From an uncultured Lachnospiraceae bacterium (lineage in GTDB: Bacteria; Bacillota; Clostridia; Lachnospirales; Lachnospiraceae), in assembly GCA_910587715.1 (NCBI GenBank), contig CAJUMV010000069.1:1-11728 (forward strand): DNA of 11,728 nucleotides, given 5' to 3'. Shown here piece by piece: positions 1 to 7,384 of this stretch. The notes under the pieces were generated by a model. That model ran no database searches and had not been told where the DNA came from. It saw nothing but the letters and a program-made list of their open reading frames with translations. Within the stretch, counting starts at the first letter, position 1, and the number at the start of each line of letters is the position of its first letter. A program made the position numbers and the translations under genes.

Positions 1-168
1 GCTCTGGACGCGAACGACGAGATTATCGGTTACAAGTTTGTCAGCCTCGGCAAGATGACAGATTTCATCAAGAAGGGCGACGACCCGAACACAGCGTACG
101 AGAAGGCTTGCGGTCAGTACGGTCGCGTGGACGATGCGGTTAAGATCATTGATCCCAGAGTAGAGTAG
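1..168 (+). CDS. Iron-sulfur cluster assembly scaffold protein (NifU-like), C-terminal fragment
   Basis: The reading frame is open from the first base to the TAG at 166-168 and gives the last 55 residues of a protein that begins outside the window. The tail reads ALDANDEIIGYKFVSLGKM at its start and VKIIDPRVE at its end. I recognise it as the C-terminus of the NifU/IscU-like scaffold proteins that precede the GGGtGRT gene in many Clostridia. Such proteins are known to hold nascent Fe-S clusters, but the cluster-binding cysteines would lie in the missing N-terminal part, so that role cannot be checked here. The gap to the next gene is 43 bases with no terminator, which suggests one transcript. 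The identification comes from recall of the family and its conserved neighbour. Confidence 0.75.
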   Translation, partial: ALDANDEIIGYKFVSLGKMTDFIKKGDDPNTAYEKACGQYGRVDDAVKIIDPRVE

Positions 169-211
169 TAAATTAAGATACCCTTTAATATAACTAGGAG
201 GAGAAGATAAG

Positions 212-1222
212 ATGGCTTTATTTGAATCATATGAGAGAAGAATTGATAAGATCAATTCCGTATTGAGCAGCTATGGCATTTCTTCTATCGAAGAAGCGGA
301 AAAAATTACAAAAGACGCCGGCTTGGATGTTTACGAGCAGGTGAAGAAAATCCAGCCCATCTGTTTTGAGAACGCATGCTGGGCATACACGGTAGGCGCG
401 GCGATTGCGATCAAGAAAGACTGCAAGAAGGCGGCTGACGCTGCGGCTGCAATCGGCGAGGGCCTGCAGGCATTCTGTATTCCCGGTTCCGTGGCTGATA
501 CCCGTAAAGTAGGTCTGGGCCATGGTAACCTTGGCAAGATGCTCCTTGAGGAGGAGACGGATTGCTTCGCATTTCTGGCAGGCCACGAGTCTTTCGCGGC
601 TGCAGAGGGCGCGATTGGTATCGCTGAGAAGGCAAACAAGGTTCGTCAGAAACCTCTTCGTGTCATTCTGAACGGTCTCGGAAAAGACGCTGCGAAGATC
701 ATTTCCAGAATCAACGGCTTCACCTTTGTGGAGACCGAGTACGATCCTTACACCAACGAGGTGAAGGAAGTGAGCAGAACTCCTTATTCCGAGGGTCTTC
801 GCGCCAAGGTAAACTGCTACGGTGCAAACTCCGTGCCTGAGGGCGTGGCTATCATGTGGAAAGAGAACGTGGACGTGTCCATCACCGGTAACTCCACCAA
901 CCCGACCAGATTCCAGCATCCGGTAGCAGGTACATACAAGAAGGAGAGAACTGAGGCAGGCAAGAAGTACTTCTCCGTAGCGTCCGGCGGCGGCACAGGC
1001 CGTACCCTGCACCCCGATAACATGGCGGCAGGTCCCGCATCCTACGGCTTTACAGATACGCTCGGCCGTATGCACTCCGACGCACAGTTCGCGGGTTCCT
1101 CTTCCGTTCCGGCACACGTGGAGATGATGGGTCTGATCGGTATGGGCAACAACCCGATGGTAGGCGCGACGGTAGCTGTAGCGGTCCTTATCGAGGAAGC
1201 CGCTAAGGCAGGTAAGTTCTAA
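212..1222 (+). CDS. GGGtGRT family protein
   Basis: This is a 336-residue protein of the GGGtGRT family, named for the glycine-rich motif seen here as GGGTGRT at residues 259-265. The length matches the family, which is about 330 residues. The biochemical role is not established. The family is known to sit beside a NifU-like scaffold gene, as it does here, which hints at a job in iron-sulfur metabolism. Other conserved-looking blocks are the early ICFENACWAY stretch, GLGHGNLGKM, and a C-terminal GSSSVPAHVEMMGLIGMG segment. There is no signal peptide or membrane segment, so it should be cytosolic. The ATG has an excellent ribosome binding site, AGGAGGAG at 196-203, eight bases upstream. Codon choice is GC-rich at third positions, unlike the genes after 7880. 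Family call is firm; function is open. Confidence 0.92.
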   Translation: MALFESYERRIDKINSVLSSYGISSIEEAEKITKDAGLDVYEQVKKIQPICFENACWAYTVGAAIAIKKDCKKAADAAAAIGEGLQAFCIPGSVADTRKVGLGHGNLGKMLLEEETDCFAFLAGHESFAAAEGAIGIAEKANKVRQKPLRVILNGLGKDAAKIISRINGFTFVETEYDPYTNEVKEVSRTPYSEGLRAKVNCYGANSVPEGVAIMWKENVDVSITGNSTNPTRFQHPVAGTYKKERTEAGKKYFSVASGGGTGRTLHPDNMAAGPASYGFTDTLGRMHSDAQFAGSSSVPAHVEMMGLIGMGNNPMVGATVAVAVLIEEAAKAGKF

Positions 1223-1287
1223 AGAAATTGTCGGAAGTTCTAAAACTGACAGAATAATCAACAAATATTTAAAATAGTCTAAAAGAG

Positions 1288-1330
1288 GGAGCTTCTCAGA
1301 CTGTAGCACAACCTGAAAAGCTCCTTTTTT
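1288..1330 (+). terminator. Rho-independent terminator after the GGGtGRT gene
   Basis: The arms GGAGCTTCTCAG (1288-1299) and CTGAAAAGCTCC (1313-1324) pair except for one internal mismatch, enclosing a 13-base loop. Six T's follow at 1325-1330. It lies 66 bases after the GGGtGRT stop codon and ends that transcription unit. Confidence 0.93.
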
Positions 1331-1363
1331 GTGCGACAATCTTTGTGTGAGGGGATTGAAACA

Positions 1364-2962
1364 GTGGGAATTTGTAAAGAAACGTTTCTTTCAAGATGTC
1401 TGCGTGCTGCCATCTGCATAGCGGCGTTAGTGATACTGACGGTCACGGCATGTACGGTAGAAATACCGGAAGAAACAAAAACTTTTTATGAAACAGAAAA
1501 ATTGCAGGAGCTGGCGGAAGCAGATGCACCGGCGGAGGTAACGCAAAAGAGACGGGAAATTTCCATTGCCTTTCCTTTTTATGGTGAGAGGGAAAGTCAC
1601 AGGCTGGTATTGGCGGCTCCGGCGGAGGGACAGAATGCCTATGAACTGCTCTATTATGACGGGGACGGGAAGCTTTTGCAGCAGATTTTCTGCGGGAAAC
1701 TGACGGAGCCTGTCACCTTTTCCTTTGACGGGTTGTCATACGCTTCATGGTATGATTTGGAGCTGTTTTCAGAAGACAGCGATACGGGGCTTTTGTTCAT
1801 TTGGAAGGATGACCATTTTTCCACGACGCCCATCGGCATACCGCGATATGTGGAGTGCCGCGGCTCTACCATGCTTACGGTGGCGGAGGACGAAGCGGTC
1901 TGTGAAAAAGAGTTATATTTTTTAAATGAGGACAGGAACAGGACAGAGAAGGCGAGAAGCTATATCCTTCACAAAGACACGGCGGAGCTTACGATCTGGG
2001 ATGAAATCGAAAAACGCTATCTCTTTGAGGGGACAGCACGGCTGGATGAGAAGGGAAATCCTGTGAACGAGAAATATTTTGACGCGCTCTTGTGGGGAAA
2101 GCGTCCGATATTATCCGATTACAGGGAGGAAGAACCAATCCGTGTATGGGTCGGAGAAGAGCCGGAGCCGCGGGAAGAGGGGGAAGCTGTTGAAATTAAC
2201 AGTTATGAGGATGTGCAGTATGTTCTGTATGGCAATTCGGGGCATACGGAAAAATATGAGAGCAGGGAGGCGCTTCTCGCGGATTTCGGGTTTGCGGACA
2301 GTGAGCCCGTGTATCGGTGTTTTGATGAGAGAGGCAATTTGGGAGTGGAATTATACCTGGACGAGGACAGGGAGCAGGTGTGCGGCCTTGTCTACACAAA
2401 CAGGACAAACAGCGATCTGGAAAAGGTGCCGGAAGTAAGCGAGGGGTTTACCCTGTGTTCCATCCCGAAGGTAAAATGGAAAGGGAACGATTCTTTTGCC
2501 TTTCAGTCAGTATATGGAACCACCGGGGAGGAAAAGGAGTACGTTAAGGATTATGAGGAAAGCGTGACGTACAATGCTTTTGGGAAGCCGGACTGCTTTG
2601 TGTCAAGAGGCAGGGTGGAGGGATGGTCTGCTGAGGATGAGATGCAGGATATCCTGCGGATCGAATTTACCTATCGGGAGGACGGCACGCTGTATTACAG
2701 GGACTACTATCACACCCATCAGGCGTTTGGAACGACATTGCAGGGATTGGACAGTTATTATGATACGCATGAGCGGGTAATTTATGAGAGCGGCTACATT
2801 ACCCACGGATTTCTGGAATACTATTATATTTATGAGGACGGGGACGGCAGGATTGCGGATCAGCCGGCATACGTCCTGGAGATTGACCACAATATGGGTT
2901 ATGCGGTTCCGAAAATGATTAGATGTCTGGATTCCGTAACTAGGAAGCCGAAGGCTGAATAG
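1364..2962 (+). CDS. Large putative lipoprotein of unknown function
   Basis: This encodes a 532-residue secreted lipoprotein of no family I can name. The N-terminus has positive charges (K5, R11, R14), a hydrophobic core ending in ALVILTVTAC, and a lipobox with C30 as the likely lipidated residue. The mature part is acidic and rich in aromatic residues. Its second half has repeated Tyr-rich segments such as TYREDGTLYYRDYYH and GFLEYYYIYEDGDG, which suggest a beta-rich extracellular domain. I chose the GTG at 1364 because TGAGGGG (1348-1354) lies just upstream. The frame is open back to a GTG at 1331, but that codon directly abuts the terminator's T-run and has no ribosome binding site. The gene stands alone between the terminator at 1330 and the promoter at 2982. 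No promoter is clear between that terminator and the start. Confidence 0.75.
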   Translation: MGICKETFLSRCLRAAICIAALVILTVTACTVEIPEETKTFYETEKLQELAEADAPAEVTQKRREISIAFPFYGERESHRLVLAAPAEGQNAYELLYYDGDGKLLQQIFCGKLTEPVTFSFDGLSYASWYDLELFSEDSDTGLLFIWKDDHFSTTPIGIPRYVECRGSTMLTVAEDEAVCEKELYFLNEDRNRTEKARSYILHKDTAELTIWDEIEKRYLFEGTARLDEKGNPVNEKYFDALLWGKRPILSDYREEEPIRVWVGEEPEPREEGEAVEINSYEDVQYVLYGNSGHTEKYESREALLADFGFADSEPVYRCFDERGNLGVELYLDEDREQVCGLVYTNRTNSDLEKVPEVSEGFTLCSIPKVKWKGNDSFAFQSVYGTTGEEKEYVKDYEESVTYNAFGKPDCFVSRGRVEGWSAEDEMQDILRIEFTYREDGTLYYRDYYHTHQAFGTTLQGLDSYYDTHERVIYESGYITHGFLEYYYIYEDGDGRIADQPAYVLEIDHNMGYAVPKMIRCLDSVTRKPKAE

Positions 2963-2981
2963 TTACAAGCGGCATATTTCC

Positions 2982-3010
2982 TTGTGTTCCGTGGTGGAAG
3001 CGTGTATAAT
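2982..3010 (+). promoter_or_regulatory. Sigma-A-like promoter for the CotF-like gene
   Basis: A -35 element TTGTGT (2982-2987) and a perfect -10 TATAAT (3005-3010) are separated by 17 bases. Transcription would begin near 3017, leaving a leader of about 115 bases before the start codon at 3131. The promoter lies just after the stop of the lipoprotein gene at 2962. Confidence 0.65.
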
Positions 3011-3070
3011 AAATGTGTAAGTGTGCGTGAATGGTTTTTCAGTGGAATGGTAATACTTGCTATCAGAGGA

Positions 3071-3107
3071 CGGCAGAGAGTGTATGTTTTCGCATACTGC
3101 TGCACCG
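3071..3107 (+). promoter_or_regulatory. Possible hairpin in the leader of the CotF-like gene
   Basis: GTATG (3082-3086) pairs with CATAC (3093-3097) across a six-base loop, and GCAG (3073-3076) can pair with CTGC (3100-3103). The structure ends shortly before the ribosome binding site at 3116-3122. It matches no riboswitch class I know and may have no function. Confidence 0.25.
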
Positions 3108-3130
3108 CCCGAAAGAAAGGAGTGTTGACC

Positions 3131-3589
3131 ATGATACTGACGGAGAAAGAGACGACCGCGCTGCGGGACTTGCAGACACAGGAGAAGTCCTGCATCACAA
3201 AGTATGAGAAGTATGCCGCACAGGCGAAGGACACGGAGCTGCAGAGCCTGTTTCGGACACTGCAGCAGGATGAGCAGAAGCATTACCAGTCCATCGGGCA
3301 GGCGCTTCATGGCAATGTGCCGGAATGCGACTGCAATGATTCGCAGGGGAAAAATTATGCGCCCAAGGGCACATACAAGGACGGCGCGAACGCTGCGGAC
3401 AAGGAGCACGACTGCTTTCTTGCCACGGACTGTATCGGTACAGAGAAACTGGTATCGGGAGAGTACAATACCAATGTGTTCTCCTGTGATAATTCGGGCT
3501 TGAGGAAACTGCTTGCCGACATACAGATTGAGGAGCAGAATCACGCGGAGATGCTTTACAAGTATAAGCAGGCAAACGCGATGGCGTAA
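3131..3589 (+). CDS. CotF/ferritin-like spore coat family protein
   Basis: This is a 152-residue, mostly helical soluble protein. It resembles clostridial proteins annotated as spore coat protein (CotF family) or ferritin-like. Two ExxH motifs are visible in predicted helices, in DEQKHYQS and EEQNHAEML. They are the kind of Glu/His pairs that bind a di-iron centre in ferritin-like four-helix bundles. A central low-complexity linker contains the CDCNDSQGK stretch with paired cysteines. The ATG at 3131 is preceded by AAAGGAG (3116-3122) at good spacing, and the conserved family start MILTEKETTALRDL fits it. The frame is open further upstream to 2984, but that part covers the promoter and has no ribosome binding site. 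It is probably monocistronic. A sporulation role is inferred from the family; iron binding is possible but not shown. Confidence 0.8.
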   Translation: MILTEKETTALRDLQTQEKSCITKYEKYAAQAKDTELQSLFRTLQQDEQKHYQSIGQALHGNVPECDCNDSQGKNYAPKGTYKDGANAADKEHDCFLATDCIGTEKLVSGEYNTNVFSCDNSGLRKLLADIQIEEQNHAEMLYKYKQANAMA

Positions 3590-3611
3590 AAGCTGACGAC
3601 CGGATTGGACA

Positions 3612-3653
3612 TGAGTAGGAGGAATACTTTTTAAGAGAGATTTCTCCTACTCA
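3612..3653. repeat. Strong inverted repeat without U-tract, before the histidine kinase gene
   Basis: TGAGTAGGAG (3612-3621) is perfectly inverted as CTCCTACTCA (3644-3653). Three more pairs, one of them G-T, extend the stem to 13 and leave a 16-base loop. No T-run follows in either direction, so it is not a classical terminator. The left arm contains a Shine-Dalgarno-like AGGAGG with no start codon behind it. It sits between the CotF-like stop (3589) and the kinase start (3676). It could stabilise an mRNA end, act as a partial attenuator, or bind a protein. Confidence 0.7.
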
Positions 3654-3675
3654 ATGGTTTGGATGTGAGGAAGAT

Positions 3676-5871
3676 ATGTTTCATTTTTTAGTGAGTTTAC
3701 AGATTCTGACGGTTCTGGGATGCTTTGGTTTTGTCATTCTTATGACAAGACAGCGGGAGAGTGCGCTCTCCAAGCTGATGCTCTGCATCGGCTTCCTTGG
3801 CGCAATCCAAAACGCCGGGTACTTGCTGGAACTGCTTTCCCGGGATATTGGGGAAGCGATGATTGCTGTGCGTGTGGAGTTTATGGGCGGCGCTTTTATC
3901 ACTACTTTTCTCTTTGTGTTCACGGCAAAATACTGTGGATACCGCCTATCGGCAAAGCTGGAAGCCCTTATGTTCTGTCTGGACGGGCTGGTGCTTTTGT
4001 GTATCTGGGGATATCGCTATACGCCCGTCTATTATGCCAGAGTCTCCTTCGTGACGGAAGGTCTTTTCCCGCATCTGATACTGGAAAAAGGTCCGCTTCA
4101 CTATGTGTTTCTTGCACAGATGATGTTCCATATGGTGGGGAGCTTCGTTTTCACGGTACAGGCGAACAGGAGAGTGGGAAAAGGGAAAAAGAATGTCAAT
4201 ATGATAGCGCTGGGAGCCTGCAGTATTTTTCCGATTTTGGGATTTGTCTGCGATGAGCTGCAGTGGATAGAGGGATATGATGCGGTGCCGGCATGCGAGG
4301 GACTCGGCATTCTGGCTTTTGGAATTGTTGTAATCTTTTATCATATCTTTGATATTACCATTACCGCCCATGAGGATATCATTAAATCCATGGATGAGGC
4401 TGTGCTGATTGTGGATGCGGACGGCGGGTTTCTGGAGGCGAACGATAAGGCGAAAGAGCTGTTTCAGAGTCTGGGCAGATTCAAACGGGGAGAACAGGTC
4501 TGCAAGGAGAATTTAAAAGAGATTTTTGATGTCAATACATATTTTGAACATATCAGCTGCAACCATACCTTTGAGGTACATGCGAATAAAATCTGGAACA
4601 ACCGTGTGCTTGTGGGGTACTCTATTGTATTTGTGGATATGACACAGAGCAGGAAACAGCTGGAGCAGATGAAGATTTTAAAGGCGAACGCCGAGAAAGC
4701 GAATCGTGCCAAATCGGAGTTCCTGGCACGAATGTCCCATGAAATCAGAACGCCAATCAATGCGGTTCTTGGCATGAATGAGATGGTGCTGCGGGAGTCT
4801 ACGGAGGAGGATGTCAAAAAGTATTCCATGGATATCAAGACGTCGGCACATGCGCTTTTGGGCGTCATCAATGATATTCTGGATTTCTCTAAAATCGAGT
4901 CAGGCAAAATGGAGATTATGCCGGCAGAATATGAATTTAACAGTATGTTGAATGATTTGTATAATATTTTCTCCCTGCGCACGCAGGAAAAGGGACTTCG
5001 GTTTGATGTGTCCGTAGATTCGTCGCTTCCTTCAAAACTTTACGGAGACGATCTCCGTATCCGTCAGGTGCTTGTAAATCTACTGACCAATGCAGTCAAA
5101 TATACCCGCAAGGGAACAGTCAGCTTTGAGGTGACGGGAGAGCGTGACGGCGCGGATGTGGTTTTGCACTTTACGGTGCGCGACACGGGCATTGGCATCA
5201 GGCAGGAGGATATTCCGAAACTGTTTTCTGCCTTTGAGCGCATTGACGAAGAGAAGAACAGGAATATTGAGGGCACAGGCCTGGGTATGAATATTTCTCT
5301 GCAGCTCCTCAAGCTGATGAATACGGATCTGCATGTGGAAAGCGTTTACGGCGAGGGCACCCGTTTCTTCTTTGCGCTGCGGCAGGGCGTTGTGAATGCG
5401 GAGCCCATCGGCAATTTTCAGGAGCGTGCCAGAAAGGCGGCGAAAGAACACAGTTATCACGCAAGCTTTACGTCACCGGAGGGAGAAATCCTTCTCGTGG
5501 ATGATAACCGTGTGAATAGACGGGTATTCTGTGGTCTCTTGAAACAGACGCAGATTAAAATCACGGACGTGGGGAGCGGCAGGGAGTGTCTGGACCATAT
5601 TCGTCAGAAGCATTACGATATGATTTTCTTAGACCATATGATGCCGGAAATGGACGGCATGGAGACGATGCAGCGTATGCGGGAAATGGCGGATAATCTC
5701 TGCAAAGACACACCGGTGATCATGCTGACGGCGAACGCGATTGTGGGAGCCAAGGAGCAGTATATGGAAGCGGGTTTTGATGATTTTCTGGCAAAGCCCA
5801 TTGACCAGAGTAAGTTAGAGCGGCTTATGATGCATTGGATGCCGCAGGAGAAGATTCACAGCAATAGTTAG
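3676..5871 (+). CDS. Hybrid sensor histidine kinase with 7TM sensor, PAS, HisKA, HATPase and receiver domains
   Basis: This is a 731-residue membrane sensor kinase. Residues 1 to about 220 form several hydrophobic helices matching the histidine kinase N-terminal 7TM region. A PAS-like domain (about 232-330) and a short coiled coil follow. The HisKA H-box MSHEIRTPINAVLGMN contains the phospho-accepting H355. The ATPase domain shows the N-box (N468, N472), the G1 motif DTGIGI (D503) and the G2 motif GTGLGM (533-538). A C-terminal receiver domain has the acid pair D609/D610, phospho-acceptor D653 in FLDHMMPEMDG, T685 and K707. All key residues are present, so kinase and receiver should both work. 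It has no HPt domain and no output regulator next to it, so the phosphorelay partner lies elsewhere. It heads a probable four-gene operon, with the next start 14 bases after its stop. The signal it senses is unknown. Confidence 0.93.
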   Translation: MFHFLVSLQILTVLGCFGFVILMTRQRESALSKLMLCIGFLGAIQNAGYLLELLSRDIGEAMIAVRVEFMGGAFITTFLFVFTAKYCGYRLSAKLEALMFCLDGLVLLCIWGYRYTPVYYARVSFVTEGLFPHLILEKGPLHYVFLAQMMFHMVGSFVFTVQANRRVGKGKKNVNMIALGACSIFPILGFVCDELQWIEGYDAVPACEGLGILAFGIVVIFYHIFDITITAHEDIIKSMDEAVLIVDADGGFLEANDKAKELFQSLGRFKRGEQVCKENLKEIFDVNTYFEHISCNHTFEVHANKIWNNRVLVGYSIVFVDMTQSRKQLEQMKILKANAEKANRAKSEFLARMSHEIRTPINAVLGMNEMVLRESTEEDVKKYSMDIKTSAHALLGVINDILDFSKIESGKMEIMPAEYEFNSMLNDLYNIFSLRTQEKGLRFDVSVDSSLPSKLYGDDLRIRQVLVNLLTNAVKYTRKGTVSFEVTGERDGADVVLHFTVRDTGIGIRQEDIPKLFSAFERIDEEKNRNIEGTGLGMNISLQLLKLMNTDLHVESVYGEGTRFFFALRQGVVNAEPIGNFQERARKAAKEHSYHASFTSPEGEILLVDDNRVNRRVFCGLLKQTQIKITDVGSGRECLDHIRQKHYDMIFLDHMMPEMDGMETMQRMREMADNLCKDTPVIMLTANAIVGAKEQYMEAGFDDFLAKPIDQSKLERLMMHWMPQEKIHSNS

Positions 5872-5885
5872 AAAGGGGACAGATT

Positions 5886-6746
5886 ATGAGAGAAAATTTG
5901 AAGGTAAAAGTGACTGCGCCGCAGTACAGTTTTGTGTCAGGGGTGACGTTTGCGCAGGTGGATGCCTGGTATGACCATACGAGAAGGGATTTGAAAATGG
6001 ATATTATTTATCCGGAGGATAAAACGAAAAAATACCCTTGCGTCGTGTGGATTTGTGGTGGCGCATGGATACGGCTGGATCGCAGCGCGCATACGGCTTA
6101 TTTGTCTGAACTTGCCAGAAGCGGTTTTGTGGTGGCAAGTGTGGAGTACCGCACGAGCAACGAAGGGTGTTTTCCAATACAGCTGCAGGACGTGAAGGCG
6201 GGCATCCGTTATCTGAGGGCGCTCAGCGACCGTTATCATATTGACCCTGCGCGCATTGGCGTGATGGGAGAGTCGGCTGGCGGATATCTGACGGCTATGG
6301 CAGCGCTTGTGGATGACCCTGCATTTGATGTGGGCGCGTTTACGGATTTTTCCAGCAAAGTGCAGGCGGCATGTCCGTGGTATCCGCCTGCGGATGTGAC
6401 CGGATTTGTGTATCCCTCTCCGCTTGAGGCTGCTGCATCTATGGAATCCCTGCTGTTCGGGAAAAATGTTGCGCTGCATAAGGAGGAGGCATTGAAAATC
6501 TGTCCGGTTTCCTATGTGACGAAGGACGCGCCGCCGTTTCTCATTATACACGGGGACAACGATCACACTGTGCCCTTCGAGCAGGGAGAGCTTCTGCATG
6601 ATAAGCTGGAGGCGGCAGGAGCTGATGTAAAACTTCTCATTTTAGAGGGAGCGGATCATGCGGATATGCCGTTTTTCCAAGAGGAACTGTGGCAGCGGAT
6701 TATCGGTTTCTTCCAAGCGAAACTGGGTGAGGCGGCGACGGTATAA
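5886..6746 (+). CDS. Alpha/beta hydrolase (esterase/lipase-like)
   Basis: This is a 286-residue serine hydrolase of the alpha/beta fold, close to the acetyl-esterase and BD-FAE-like group. The oxyanion segment WICGGAW replaces the usual HGGxW, with Cys at the His position. The nucleophile elbow GESAGG gives S130. HGDNDHTVP supplies the likely acid D226, and GADHADMPF the catalytic H258. There is no signal peptide, so it should act in the cytosol on an ester or amide substrate that cannot be deduced. The ribosome binding site AAAGGGGA (5872-5879) overlaps the end of the kinase stop region and places the ATG well. The 14-base gap and shared direction argue for co-transcription with the kinase. 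Feruloyl or acetyl-xylan esterase activity is possible, but no carbohydrate genes are nearby to support it. Confidence 0.88.
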   Translation: MRENLKVKVTAPQYSFVSGVTFAQVDAWYDHTRRDLKMDIIYPEDKTKKYPCVVWICGGAWIRLDRSAHTAYLSELARSGFVVASVEYRTSNEGCFPIQLQDVKAGIRYLRALSDRYHIDPARIGVMGESAGGYLTAMAALVDDPAFDVGAFTDFSSKVQAACPWYPPADVTGFVYPSPLEAAASMESLLFGKNVALHKEEALKICPVSYVTKDAPPFLIIHGDNDHTVPFEQGELLHDKLEAAGADVKLLILEGADHADMPFFQEELWQRIIGFFQAKLGEAATV

Positions 6747-6767
6747 AAGGAGTTGGAAAGGGAAACG

Positions 6768-7361
6768 ATGAGTTATTATTTAGTAGATTTTGAGAACGTA
6801 AAAAAGGATGGTCTGGACGGCATTCACAAGCTGGGGAGAGAAGATAAGGTATGCATTTTTTACAGTAAGAATGCGGATAGCATTACCTTTGACCAGCACA
6901 GAAGGCTTATCGAATCCCCGGCGGATATCGAGTTTTGCAAAGTGGATGTAGGCAGTAAGAATGCGCTTGATTTTCAGCTTGCCACACAGCTCGGATTCCT
7001 GATTGCGAATCAGGCGGCTGACATGTACTACATTGTCAGCAAGGATAAGGGATTTGAGATTTTAAGCGGCTACTGGAAGAACAGGAACGTTTCGGTGACG
7101 CTGATTGCCGATATTACGGGACGCAGCCACGACCATGAGACGCAGGAACTGAAGGGGAAATTGTCGGAAAAGCTGCAGGAAATTTTGAAAGAGGAAAAGG
7201 ACGTGAGCGTGGACGAGGTTTTGAAGATTGTCCAGCAGTATAAGACGAAGCAGGGCATTATGAATGCGCTGATGAAAAAATATCCGAGTGCGGACAATAA
7301 AAAGTCCAGTAAGATTTATAAGACGATCAAGCCCCTTCTTTCGGATAAAAAGGGGAGTTAA
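6768..7361 (+). CDS. PIN-like (NYN-type) nuclease-fold protein
   Basis: This is a 197-residue protein that starts MSYYLVDFENV, a hallmark of a PIN-like/NYN subfamily common in Firmicutes. Acidic residues fit the metal site of such folds: D7 in the first strand, D68 in NALDFQLATQLG, and D93 in YYIVSKDKGF. This suggests a metal-dependent ribonuclease or RNA-processing role. The region after about residue 145 is a Lys-rich helical extension that could contact nucleic acid. I chose the ATG at 6768 because AAAGGG lies just before it and the conserved strand begins there. A TTG at 6753 would add five residues and is less likely. It follows the hydrolase by 21 bases and precedes the small lipoprotein by 23. 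No toxin-antitoxin partner is seen beside it, and its RNA target is unknown. Confidence 0.82.
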   Translation: MSYYLVDFENVKKDGLDGIHKLGREDKVCIFYSKNADSITFDQHRRLIESPADIEFCKVDVGSKNALDFQLATQLGFLIANQAADMYYIVSKDKGFEILSGYWKNRNVSVTLIADITGRSHDHETQELKGKLSEKLQEILKEEKDVSVDEVLKIVQQYKTKQGIMNALMKKYPSADNKKSSKIYKTIKPLLSDKKGS

Positions 7362-7384
7362 AGGGAAAAGGAGACGAGGAGCGT

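Noticed and set aside
1246..1275. Possible promoter CTGACA-18-TAAAAT before the terminator
   Set aside because: A transcript from it would meet the strong terminator at 1288-1330 before the lipoprotein gene, and the match is weak in AT-rich DNA.
227..1339. A 370-residue open frame on the minus strand opposite the GGGtGRT gene
   Set aside because: It is antisense to a strongly recognised conserved gene, resembles no family, and its openness follows from the biased codon use of the real gene.
1331..1363. Upstream GTG start for the large lipoprotein
   Set aside because: It abuts the T-run of the terminator, has no ribosome binding site, and would put extra residues before the signal peptide.
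3605..3633. Possible promoter TTGGAC with a T-rich -10 before the histidine kinase
   Set aside because: No convincing -10 hexamer exists at 16 to 18 bases, so the kinase promoter remains unidentified.
6753..6767. TTG start adding five residues to the PIN-like protein
   Set aside because: The ATG at 6768 has its own AAAGGG and starts directly at the conserved first strand.
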